A DNA stretch of 64,000 bases from positions 58,511,915 to 58,575,914 of the forward strand of contig OX387183.1 of the NCBI GenBank assembly GCA_947561395.2, read 5' to 3'. Below, one piece after another: positions 34,971-45,543 of this stretch. A program made the position numbers and the translations under genes. Origin of the DNA: Buxus sempervirens (taxonomy: Eukaryota; Streptophyta; Magnoliopsida; Buxales; Buxaceae). The notes beneath the pieces are model-generated. The model did no database searches. It saw only the letters and a list, made by a program, of their open reading frames with translations, and was not told where the DNA came from. The first letter of the stretch is position 1. Each line of letters starts with the position of its first letter.

Positions 34971-36093
34971 TGTTCCTCCGAAATTGGGCCAGTGTGGACA
35001 CGTGGCGATGTTGATGATGTGTCTCTGCGCGGGCGTGCCAGTATCATTTGATACAATGAATTCGGGTTAGGTCCTGACCCCGGGCACCTGTTCCGAATCT
35101 AAACCGAGGTGTCAGTTCAGTCGTACTGCAAGTCACCTGTAATAAAACCGGTCAGGCAATAATATGAAGACTAAGGGTTCGGTCTTCGTTTGGGTTATTG
35201 TAAGTGTTTGAAAGAGAAAACAACTAATGGCACAAAACTCTTTTATTATAAAATCGGTCGATGGCCGAAAGCTATAACAGATAATCCCCAAAAGGAAACA
35301 AAAAGTAAGAAGAAAACTGACAAAGCTTGCAGGACCGACTTGTCCTGGTCTTATAGCCATAATTGGGGTTATAAGAGCAGGAGGAAGGGAGCGGCTGCTA
35401 ACAAAGCTAATTCGGGAGGTTCACCTTGGATTGTTATTTAAACGAAAATATGCAAGTCACCTAGCTTGATCAAAGTGAGTCTCGGGACCGACTGCTCGGG
35501 ATTCTGTAGCCGTGTTCGGGGTACAGAACTACGAGTCAGGGGCGGCCTCAACTTACTCTCCGGTGGTAGGATTCTGGCGTTGATCAGAGTAAAGAGGGGT
35601 CTAAGGTGTCACTGCGACTGGAAGCAGTGAGAGAAGTCCTAGTTTATCATTCTGGCTATAGTGTAGGAGGGGATAAAAATCACGGATGATCAAAACAATA
35701 TTATAACCAGTTGCGGTTGGATAGATTATATCCTCGAGCTCTTCGAGTTTGTGCCTTTTATAGTCAATCTTTGACGGTTGCTCAATGTCCCACTCTTGCA
35801 CGATCTTCATGGAGGTTTGGTCATCCTCAGTCTTCTGCTCATGAAAGATAAACTTCCGGCCACGATCTTAAATTGGTTATTCTCAAACGACCGATGACAC
35901 GATCTTTTGATAAACATGGGTATAGTTCATCGTATGAGCTTGCGTGGCCTTAACTGAACTCTCGGTCTATGTGTATTTTGATGTGGTTTATCTGACTGAA
36001 CAAAGCCTACGTGTGTTTATGACATGGCCTCAATAGGCCATGTAGATACCACGTAGCCTTATATTATTCGTTGGTCTGTATAGGGTGTAAACA
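34971..36093 (-). mobile_element. Solo LTR, 1123 bp, target duplication GAAAT
   Basis: Read on the minus strand the element runs from TGTTTACACCC (36093) to GGAGGAACA (34971), a TG...CA LTR. Identical GAAAT flanks at 34966-34970 and 36094-36098 are a perfect 5-bp target duplication. No internal gag-pol is present. The whole length is homologous to 54999-56090 in opposite orientation. Open frames inside (35190-35441, 35601-35810) are accidental. Confidence 0.88.
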
Positions 36094-36254
36094 GAAATAT
36101 AACTATATAAGTATTGACTAAGAGCGCCATTTCAATGGACTGTTTATAAAATACTATAAGTTTAATTTTTCATTTTTAAATTTTCTCAAAGAATATTGTT
36201 TTGTATTTTGAAATCCTTTAATGTCCCCAAGAATTATTATGTCCTACTTTTCAT

Positions 36255-36667
36255 GGGAAAATTGTTTATAAGGGCAACTTTTGGCCTATACTTCTAAAAA
36301 TACTCAATCAAAAACCTTTTTTCGAAGAAGGGTCAACTTTCAAAAAAAATTTAAACTGGAGATCACTGTTCAAATAAAACAATAAATAGTGTTGCTTTAC
36401 TATAGCTAAGAAATTAAACATTTGTATCTTATGTTCGTATCCCATATAAGATGCGCTTATATCTCACGTACAATATGCTTGTATCCCATGTATGATATGC
36501 CTACATCTCATGCACAATGAACTCGTGTTTCAAATAGGATGCACTAGTAAAGTGATCCTATGGTTCATTTTTTTTTTAAATAACCCTTTATTGGAAATAA
36601 GGTTTTTTAATGGACTGTTTTTATAAATAAATACTGGTTAAAAGGGACCCTTGTTCATAATTTACCC
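36255..36667. mobile_element. Mutator-type MITE (413 bp) with perfect 9-bp target duplication, containing a minisatellite
   Basis: ACTTTTCAT flanks the element on both sides (36246-36254 and 36668-36676), the 9-bp duplication typical of MULEs. The ends are inverted repeats: GGGAAAATTGTTTATAAGGG on the left and, inward from the right, GGGTAAATTATGAACAAGGG. The interior holds a degenerate 22-bp tandem array at 36421-36543. No protein is encoded. Confidence 0.8.
36421..36543. repeat. Degenerate 22-bp tandem repeat inside the MITE
   Basis: Five to six units approximate CTTGTATCCCATGTACAATATG, with substitutions in every unit. It fills the centre of the MULE-type MITE. Confidence 0.75.
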
Positions 36668-36676
36668 ACTTTTCAT

Positions 36677-38530
36677 TTATCTATATATCTATACGTAATT
36701 ACGTAGTATTTCTTGCGCGACTCACTAGTTTTTGACAAATCCTAATTCATACTCGTATGATTCACCCCTATTAACAAAGCTACTCAAATATCGGGGGGTG
36801 CTTTGACTGCTTTCAAAAGCTGACCCACACTAACAAATCCATTAATCATCCGGCGCTGAAGGATCCACTGGATTTCAAGTCCTAAAAATCATCCGAACAA
36901 CTCCATGCGTTTCGCAAAAAAGACATTCATTAATTTGTCGAGTAATAATGCTTGTTTTATAAAAAATAAAATAAATAAACGCGAACTTTCATTTTGAAGA
37001 ACAAGCCATGTGATGTCTCCACAGATGCATGAAACCTATGTGTATACACCTTGCATTATTGGATCAGCAGATCTTCCAACGTGAGGGACCAACTGATATG
37101 GCCTCGCAACAAATCTGATGTTGGATAAACATGGTTTCAACGTCTGTCTCTTCTAAATGTAGGTATGTGCTCGGCTAAACAACCCCACCTAATTTGCTTT
37201 GTTTATAAGGAGAACAAGATAGGCTTGATTACAAGGAGAAGAGGATAGACGTGATCATCTTGATTTTTACTTTCTTTATTCATTGAATGACATTCATAAA
37301 ACCTTATCCTGATGTATCTCTCTCATGCTTATCCATTTCTTCACCAACGCAGCACCTCGAAAGTGCCACACTGCTCAAAACACTGAAATCGGTAAACCCG
37401 TTTAGCAATCTAGGTTCCTTTTCCCATATTAACGTGACTCTGATCCTACTTCTGCAAAATATAGACCACAGAAAGCGGTAAGAATGAGAGAGATACATGC
37501 TTCCTAGGTTTGAAGTCCCAAGGACGGTGACACGCCACGCGGATAAAGTATCCAACACTAGTAAAGCATGCGGCGACCCTAAGGGGCAATCCACCGATGT
37601 CGGTATTTGCCAAGGTGGACCACCTGGCCTTCACCACTGGGTCATCACCTTACCATATCATTATCTGCTTTGTCATTCATCCTTTTTCTCCTTTGTTTTT
37701 TCGCATGGAATTGACATATCACACTTCTTGATTGATTCATCTCATCAAAAGCTCACCTCAAATACTCATAAAATCGAAAATTTATGTCGACCATTTATAT
37801 ATATACCCTTTAAAAAGGTAAAGGAAATAACTGAGAAATTTTGTCACCAATGAAAGGCGTGACACCCCCATCCACACCATTTGATCAAAGTCTAATGGTG
37901 GCAATTCATGGCAACATAAAGATCCCTTCTGCTGTCACTTTTAGTTCCATGGTTGCATCATATCCTACCCATCACTTTCCTCTCCAAACAAGTTGGTAAC
38001 TTTATGCGTGATTTTCTTGCTTAGCCGAAAAAAAAAAGAGCTTTATGGTTTCCTTGTTCAATACCCACCAGAAAAGAAAATGCAAGTTTTCTTGGTTGTT
38101 TTTATTATTTTAATTCATCAGTTTATCTGATGGTAGAAGGCAAACAAGAGGGGCAAGGCGGTGGAGTCAACTGTTGCTGGTCTTAGTCTGATGAGAGCAT
38201 ATCCGAATCAGGTCGAGGGGTCAGGGGTGGAAACCATCTTATCTAGTTTTATCTTCTTGTCGGACCAGAAGAAATGATGGGTCCTCTCTCTCTCTCTCTC
38301 TGTCCGTGCGTGTAGTGTGTTTAGACTTGGGAAAATCACATTCAGGTTCCAAGTGTCCCAAAGGCTAGAGCAAGTAAAGAAGAAAAAAAAGACAGAAATC
38401 AAGGAATAGACGTTAGAGCCGGACCTACTGACCGTCGACCCTGTGAAGGAAGAGGTTTGTTGTTATCCACAAGGGGACACTTGGCAATAAAAGGTTGGGA
38501 GGTGTCAACGTATCCACTTGGACGAGGAAG
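36677..38530. other. Intergenic, no gene recognised
   Basis: The overlapping short open frames at 37287-37853 look accidental; none has a family signature. A (CT)n microsatellite of about nine units lies at 38284-38301 in the distal promoter of the next gene. Confidence 0.5.
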
Positions 38531-38537
38531 ATGGACC

Positions 38538-38826
38538 CACGTGTCTTTATCTCTTAAATTTCTTAGAGAGAGAATGAACGGATATATGCAGGGAGAATAT
38601 GGTGGGGCACTTGGGGGGGTCTGATTTTGGAGAGAGAAAGGGAGAAGAAGAGACTATCAGAAGGACACAGAGATATCGTCGGCGAGGGGAAAACGGGTCC
38701 AAAAGGGGACAAAAATAGTAAGAGCGCTTTAAAGGCGGCACATGGGCGGCACGCTGAGTGCCGTCTTTTTGGGATTATAAATGGGCTGAGAGATTGTTTC
38801 GCTCTCTCATCTGCGATCTTCACGTG
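38538..38826 (+). promoter_or_regulatory. Promoter of the SIS-like gene: ABRE/G-box, TATA box
   Basis: CACGTGTC at 38538-38545 combines a G-box core with the ABA-responsive element ACGTGTC. A TATA box TATAAAT lies at 38776-38782, so transcription would start near 38808 with a 5' UTR of about 175 nt. A second CACGTG at 38821-38826 falls near or just after the start. The elements are seen directly; stress or ABA responsiveness is inference, consistent with the salt-induced Arabidopsis relative. Confidence 0.55.
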
Positions 38827-38982
38827 CTCTGTTCGGTTTCGTCTTCTGTTCTACCTCTTTTCTTTGTTAGTTTTTTCTGCAAATCTTATCTGTTTTTAGT
38901 GGTTTTCTGGCACGGTGGTTGTTGAATAAATCAATCAGTTTGTGAGGTTGTTTTTGGTTTGTTGATTGAGAGAGAGATAGAT

Positions 38983-41755
38983 ATGGAAGCTAGGAAACAG
39001 GGTGGGTCGTCGCCGTCACTCTCGTCGGAACTTTTTGGACCGAAGGACTCCTCTTCATCATCGTCCAAGTCGACTGGAATTTTCGGATCCGTTTTTCCTC
39101 CTGCATCGACGGTAGCTTCTATCTTTACTAGTAATTCTTACGTGGGTTGCAAGTTTTTCTTTTGTTGTTCTGAACCTGGGCATTTTTTATGTATTTAATT
39201 GTATTTGCTCGATTTTGGGTTTCTATTATATTTTTTTGGTTTACTTGATTTTTGTAACCCTGCATTAAACATCGTTGATGGCTTCTAATTAATTGGGTAA
39301 TATGGTGCACGCTGTTTGATCGATGTCAAGCAACCGAATTATTGAAGATGTACTGGAAAGAACAGGCATTGTAAAGGGATTTCTTGGTTTGCATGTTATG
39401 CATGACTATATGTATGGTCTTGATCCTTCCAATATTATTTTAGAGGCCCTTGAAGTTGATAGAGCTGTTCGTATCATTGATGGATTTTGTTGAATTTTGT
39501 GATCTCTGCTTAATAGAAAAAGGAACAAGAAAATAGGTTGTCAAGATTGAGAAGGCCATGGCAAAGTTTTAAAACTTGGCCGGTACTATCGGGCGGTTAC
39601 CTCTACACACTGGCCAGTGTTACTTGGTATCGTTCACGGTTTTCAGTTTTCTAAACCTGTGTCACGGAAGATGATTTGAGTTTTGATTAGTGAAAGCAGG
39701 GAATGGATATTGGGTTTGTTTTATGGGGTCATGTCAGAAAGTTTTTTCCTCTTTTAATTCTTATTATTGGTCTTGTTATTTGTTTTGAATCCCCAATTAT
39801 GTTTAATTTCAGTAAATAACTTTGATTGTGAAGTCCTTGTTGGCCTTTCTTATTATAAATTGAAGAATGTAGACAACCTACTTGTATAATGTCGACGTTC
39901 TGTTTTTCTCTTCTTTCTCTGATTTCAGGTGATGGCGAGGGGATCTCCTCGCTCTGATTTGATAGGGTCACTGAGATACCCAGAATCTGACAATCAGTTT
40001 TGGACCTCCAAACACAGGAATCCAGGTATTTGAAGATTCTTACGCTTCTTTATTTATCTCGTTGCGGAACATATACCATGAATTATTTATGCATCCATTA
40101 TGGGTTAATTGAATCATTTATCAGATGTTTATGATTCTGGAAATGGCATTGGCATTTCTATAATAACAATCAAAACTTTCATTTTTAAGAAAATTTAGTC
40201 CAGAGAGACAAAAATATCTCTAATTAATATATACTGAGTAAAAGTGAAGTTCACGTCGCCGTCTTCATCATCATCATCAACACAAGCCAGTTCTCACGAA
40301 AGTGGTGTTGGCAACACCAATCTTCTCTCAATCCCGTTCTATATAAAAAAAAATTTATGTTCACTTCTGAAGTAAAATATCCCGAGAAATGGTCCTTTAA
40401 TAGAGGCATGGCTATAAAATCCGCACAAATACAATTTAGTTGTAGCTTTTAAGTCTTACAGCTTGTTTGAAGACATTTTTTTGATTGATCTTTACATGAA
40501 ATTCAATTTCATGCATATTTTAGAGTTCCTCTTCCTTGCTAAATCATCAACTCTCTAAAGAATGTTGATAGACTTAAAATACTTCACTTCTTTTCAGAAA
40601 ATGTTACTCAGAGCAAAGAAGGCGAAAGTAGCGTAGCTGACAAGGACAAGAACTCCATTTATCATAATGGAATAGTAGAACCAAGCGGTCTAAGCTCATC
40701 ACTCTACTACGGTGGCCAAGACGTCTACTCTCATTCCCAGAATACACGATCTTCTGGATCGCAACCTATTGTGAGTAACATATAGGCCACTGAGTGATAA
40801 ATTTTGTGATTATTGATTCTTGATTATTTTATTTGCCATGGTTATCTGTGAGTCGTACTGGAGCAGAATATGCAGGAAAATGAAAAGAAAATGCTTTAGT
40901 GTGGTTTTTAGTCATATGTGAGAATTTCACTTACTACATTGTTGCATTTTTCTCATTTCATGGTCGAAAATATGACCTCATTCTTTTCTTATATTGCTTG
41001 AGATATTTAAAAGAAGTCTTCTAAGATCCAGAAACGATCAATATATATATATATATATGTACTTACCACATATGGCCAAACAAAGAGTGGCCATATGTGG
41101 CAAGTATCTGTCAGGTGTCTGGTTTTGAGTGAGATAATTTCATGCATGGTTTGCAAGTTGGATTCAAATCCTCTACAGCCGAGCCTGTAAAGATGCTCAG
41201 TCAGCAACCAGCTGCAATAAAAAAAATGGAAGAAGTTCCATCATTCAAATCTGAAAAAATATTTATTCTTTTTTTTTTTTTATTGCAACTGATTGCTGAT
41301 GTGGTAACCAGCTGTTGGGTATGGCCAAGCACATTTTATAACCTTGGCCGTAGAGGATTCCAATCCATGCAAGTCTATCATCGAAATGTGTTCTATCTTT
41401 GCATAAAATCTACGTAGTATCTCTGGGTTGGGTGGAGATTGGAATGTGGAGTATCATTTTTTACATTCTAGAAGGAACATTGTAATTTCATTTGGTTTGA
41501 AGGAGTTTTTAAATGTGGAAAAAGAGTCTTACATGTTTTCTGGCTTTATCAGTTCAAAAAGGATGGAGAAGATGATCCTGATGGAAACAACTCAAACTTT
41601 GCTTCAAGAGGGAACTGGTGGCAAGGTAAGATTATTGTATATGTAAATAATATATTAGTCTTGAGGAGACTTATCCAGAGTGTACCAAACTTGAGGCAAG
41701 TCTTGATTTCATAATGTTTATAATTTATGTTTCTGTAGGGTCGCTGTATTACTAA
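38983..41755 (+). CDS. Serine-rich plant-specific protein, SIS-like, five exons, 162 aa
   Basis: Exons: 38983-39111, 39929-40025, 40598-40770, 41553-41625, 41739-41755; total 489 nt, phases agree and all introns are GT-AG. Exon 1 encodes MEARKQG followed by SELFGPK and a Ser run, then GIFGSVFPP. Exon 3 has SSLYYGGQDVYSHSQ. Exons 4-5 give the acidic DGEDDPDG and the conserved end FASRGNWWQGSLYY. This layout (SxLFG, GIFGSxFPP, YYGGQDVYS, GNWWQGSLYY) matches a land-plant family that includes, from memory, Arabidopsis At5g02020 (SALT INDUCED SERINE RICH). There is no known domain or catalytic motif and it is probably disordered. The ATG at 38983 is preferred to one at 38959 because homologues begin MExRKxG. 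Possible further non-coding exons lie downstream. Confidence 0.85.
39112..39928. other. Intron 1 of the SIS-like gene
   Basis: 817-bp intron bounded by GTAGCT and TTTCAG. Nothing else is recognised in it. Confidence 0.8.
41061..41105. repeat. Short near-perfect hairpin in intron 3 of the SIS-like gene
   Basis: ACTTACCACATATGGCCA (41061-41078) is complemented by TGGCCATATGTGGCAAGT (41088-41105) with one mismatch and a 9-nt loop. It is directly preceded by a (TA)n tract at 41040-41058. It could extrude as a cruciform or fold in the pre-mRNA. It is too short for a typical plant miRNA precursor. Confidence 0.75.
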
Positions 41756-42604
41756 GACCTTGGCTCCAAGGCACATGAATTCTCCATTATACACAGAGGT
41801 ATTTTTCAATTTCAAAATCTTTCCTTCCAATATGCACAGTTTTTTCTTTACGCATATGTCCCTTTACTTTCTCAGCAGGTGAATTAGGAATATAAAGGAC
41901 TTTTTATTTTATGTGCATGCACCTTAAAGAGGGTTTCTATTTCGGATTTCTTTATGACCTGTATTCCTGGGTTATATGTAAGTTCAAGTTTAAAAATAAA
42001 AGTTATAAAAATTTATGGTTGGTTTTTGGCAATACTTGTAACTGTGTTGTTGCATCCTCTTCCTCTGATCCATATCAGCTGGAGACCTTGATTCTAAAAC
42101 TGCACTGCCCAACGGTAAAGCTTTTGTAAACATCAGCTTCATACACGTGTACACATACTTCACTGTTTGTTATGTCAGATCTTCCAGCCATTGCTCCAAC
42201 TGATTTCAGGTCCTCTTTGGTAGAAATAATGGATTAGCACTCAAATTGTGTGAATTAATTTCTTTATTAGGAGTCAGTGTTTACCAGGTTTTAATTGCTT
42301 TGGTTGCTCTCATCAATATTAATATAATTAATTTATGAGAGCAATAAAGAAGATAAAAGGCATTTATTCCCCTCATTTATTTCAGATGGTCTTGCTTTAT
42401 GACAAATGAAATTTATACTAGGATTCTGATATGGAATTTCGGTGGTAGCAGTATGATTATAGAAAGCATGAGTGATTGATATAGAGCAAGCTTTAATGAG
42501 ATATTTCTGTCCCTTTGATAAATTATGCTAGAATGATTTCTTTGGGAGTTTTAGGCATATTTGAAGATTTTTTTTCCTTCTAGAAATTGGTTCTATCCAT
42601 TTTC

Positions 42605-42646
<42 letters not shown>

Positions 42647-43850
42647 TTACAAATATTTGATTTGTTGTGTTTGTTCTTGTCCTCTAATTTAACATAAATT
42701 GCAGATATTCATCAAGCCTGGAGAACTGCAGTGCGGCCTACCCTCGTTAATAGGGAAGAGACATGATACTAAAGTTGGCTCAGTGTGGATAGGATGTAGA
42801 GGAGAATGGTCTTTAGCTCAATATGGACAGGACATGGAACGGACAAAACATCTATATATATATATATATATATATGAACGTATTTCCTTTCTGCAGTTTT
42901 TTCTTGCTTTTAAGGAAAAAATAGTTGTCAATTTAGACAGTGTGTGTATAAAGTCTGGTACTGTTCTCTGGTTGGAGACCTTGAACACAATGTCTCTAAC
43001 TTGTACTTGGATATGTTGTTGTTGAACTATGTTTGTAGGTCTGTTACTATGGATAGACGTATTGTAAGCTTGATGTTATGGTTTACAAGTTTAAAAGGAT
43101 CTGTCTGTAACCGGTTGAAGAGAGAAATAGAGCTTCTTCTGTGTTGAGGTCCACTTGCTTATAAAGTTTATTAAATTTTTTTTTCTTATTTGGGTTTAAC
43201 CAATATCTGTTGTTAGTTTACATGCTTACGCCCTTTGGGATAGCTTTAACGTTTTAGCCCTTTGGGTTAGGAGTTTCTTCACTTTTGTTGAATTTGTATG
43301 TGCTTATGCATATGGGGTAAGTAATTTTGGATGAGAAAATTTGGAGAGCATTTATCTGCAGTAGCAAATTGTAAGAGAAATGGCGCTTGGTATTTATCGA
43401 ACTGTGAAAACAAAAATAATAGAAATCATGTAAAGTTCGGGCCCTTCGGGGTGAAAAGATCTTTTTCTCAAGTACCAGAGGGGAGCAAACGCTGTGCACT
43501 TGTTGAAATGAAAAAGACAATATTTAATTTAATTTTTTTTTTCCTGGGATAATGTATCTTGCAAGAAGAAATTTAGATAAAATTTTAAAAAGTACCATTA
43601 GATGGATACCGTGTGCGCGAGTTTCTGTAGATAACATCCCACGCTCTTTTTGGGGGACAGTTTTCAATGTTTGAATTAGTGTAACAAGTAGTAGGGTGCA
43701 CGTGCAGAACTACACGTAGGAAGAGGAATAATTGTAACTGTTCAGAGTTTAAATCTAAAGAGTGGAAAAATAAATAGTTGTGGTGGTTATATGTTGGGAT
43801 TGTTTTGTTAGTAGAGGGCAAAGTTTGGAAGAGGAAGGGAGAGGGGCGCC
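41756..43850 (+). other. 3' UTR region of the SIS-like gene, with possible spliced UTR exons, poly-C and TA tracts
   Basis: After the stop at 41753-41755 the sequence reads on to CACAGAG|GTATTT, a good donor near 41799. Downstream, TATCAG (acceptor, about 42079) to AACG|GTAAAG (about 42116) and TTGCAG (about 42705) could delimit further non-coding exons. This region also contains a 38-base C run (42606-42643) and a (TA)n tract near 42852-42874. Open frames here lack family signatures. Confidence 0.4.
42606..42643. repeat. Poly-C tract, 38 bases
   Basis: An uninterrupted run of 38 C. Such a run can form i-motif/G-quadruplex structures and is hard to sequence, so the exact length is uncertain. 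Confidence 0.9.
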
Positions 43851-44973
43851 GCTAGAATCAAAGAATTTTCCCCTGCTTGTCTTTACTAATAGTATAGATT
43901 AGAAATCAACACGCGTTCCAGGTAGTTATCTGACTTCTACTTCTTATGAAATTCTGAATAAATGTAAGTATGAATGTTTAGTTAGGGTATCTTAGGCACT
44001 GTTTATCAGACCAGAATCTGGCCAGTTCTCACATTAGTATAGATTATTAGACTTTTTGGGATTAAAAGTGACTAACTTTCCCATGTGTTCAAGGTGACAC
44101 GAAATGGGAAAATAATATCTGGACCTTCACCACCTAGTGGTGGCACCTTTGCTTTCGGCCACCCCAATATAAGGGCAACTAAGCCTCCGACTACTCTACC
44201 TATTTTGCCCTTCCCTGATAAATCTGAGGTGTTGGAAGGTTGAGATCTTCAGCTTAAACTCTCGATAGATTCTTGAATTTTGTGATCATGGGTCCGACAA
44301 CTCAATTTCTTGTTCTGGACTTGCAAGATTCCAAAGACCTATACCCCTCTTTCACTATCACGTTCTTCCCAGAAATCAGTTTTCGTTGGTATAATTTGAG
44401 GTGCGTGACATTGTTTCAAGATTCACAAGCAATCTATCAAGCTTGTTACGTTGCCTTTTTCCTTCGTCTTATGCATGTAACCTAACCTTTTCTAGTCTTG
44501 TGTTTATCAGTTAAGACTCTCAATAAACTAAAAGATTGGTTCAAGGTTCTTCTGATGATTTCCCTCGCTTTGTAAGTATTCCTCCTGGGACGTAATTCAG
44601 AGTTATTGATTATTCATCGGTAACTTGTGTTGTCCAGTGCGTTCGGCAGAATTGTTCGGTGTTGACACATGGTAGGGTTATGTCAGCCATATTGGGATTT
44701 TAATTATGCCCCAGCTCCTCCTTACTCAAGGAGCAGTTGGGAGAACCCACAAATAAGGGAAACTAGTAATAGGCAAGCTCCTGATATGCGAACACATCAA
44801 ACGCTGAAAGTAGACATATTATTCAGATGTTTGTATGGTACATAAAAACTGCTCAGTTTTATTGCCTAGAATAGATAGATAGACTGGCTATAACGACGGT
44901 CACCACGATGGTTGTCGCCAACAGCATGTACCATACGCCCAATCCGCGATCTTCAGTTCTTATTCATATGCCC

Positions 44974-45432
44974 TCAGGGCAATGTGTAAGCTACAAAACA
45001 AGGATTGAGGAGAAGATTTAGGATAGTAACAAACAATCCAGCACAGTTAAACCAAGGCAACAAACATGGCAAACATAATAGACAGGTAGCCTCACCTCCA
45101 CATTTATATCCTACAGGACGCTTAGCAAACTTGCAGCGCTTGGGAATGGTCACAGCAACTTCAGGCTTCACTCCAGAACTCTTCGCAGCTTCAGAGAGCA
45201 GAACAGCACAGAGGCACTTCGGGTTCTTGCCTAGTCTCTTCACCTGAAAGCAGCACGCATCAGAAACCGGAGCTTTCTCATCTTGTGCTGCCGCAGCACA
45301 TGGAACCAGATTCATAGCCTCTTCGTCTGGAGAGGATTTCCCACATTCCCCAGCACCATCAACCCTTTTCAGTGCAGTGATGCTAAAAGCAAGAAACGCT
45401 ATGAGGCAGATGTACTTCATTGAAACATCCAT
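44974..45432 (-). CDS. 8-Cys lipid-transfer-type protein, copy 1, two exons, 117 aa
   Basis: Exon 1 is 45096-45432, exon 2 is 44974-44990; 354 nt. A signal peptide (residues 1-27, core YICLIAFLAFSITAL) precedes a mature domain starting GECGKSS. The eight-cysteine motif is complete: C30, C45, C60-C61, C73-x-C75, C100, C111, as in the bifunctional inhibitor/LTP/2S albumin superfamily. The C-terminus after splicing is KCGAYTLP. It is probably extracellular and able to bind a hydrophobic ligand; the closest remembered relatives are At5g05960/At3g53980. Start ATG at 45432 was chosen over the longer frame to 45543, which begins with GTG and contains the TATA box. The 105-nt intron (GTGAGG...TTGTAG) is in frame without a stop, so intron retention would add a 35-residue hydrophobic insert. 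Confidence 0.88.
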   Translation of the reverse strand: MDVSMKYICLIAFLAFSITALKRVDGAGECGKSSPDEEAMNLVPCAAAAQDEKAPVSDACCFQVKRLGKNPKCLCAVLLSEAAKSSGVKPEVAVTIPKRCKFAKRPVGYKCGGEATCLLCLPCLLPWFNCAGLFVTILNLLLNPCFVAYTLP

Positions 45433-45471
45433 TTCTCCAATGCAGTGCCCAGATCCTTCAAACTCGTCAGA

Positions 45472-45478
45472 TTTTATA
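45472..45478 (-). promoter_or_regulatory. TATA box of LTP copy 1
   Basis: TATAAAA on the minus strand, 40 bp upstream of the ATG at 45432, so the 5' leader would be very short. The same box is conserved in copy 2 near 50295-50301. Confidence 0.6.
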
Positions 45479-45543
45479 CAGCATTGGACGCTCCAAGAAA
45501 GTGCCAGCACTTGAAACCCACTGAGTCCAAATGGAGGCAGCAC

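Noticed and set aside
45433-45543. Longer N-terminus for LTP copy 1 (189-residue open frame)
   Set aside because: The frame begins with GTG, includes the TATA box, and lacks signal-peptide character; ATG at 45432 gives a normal secreted LTP precursor.
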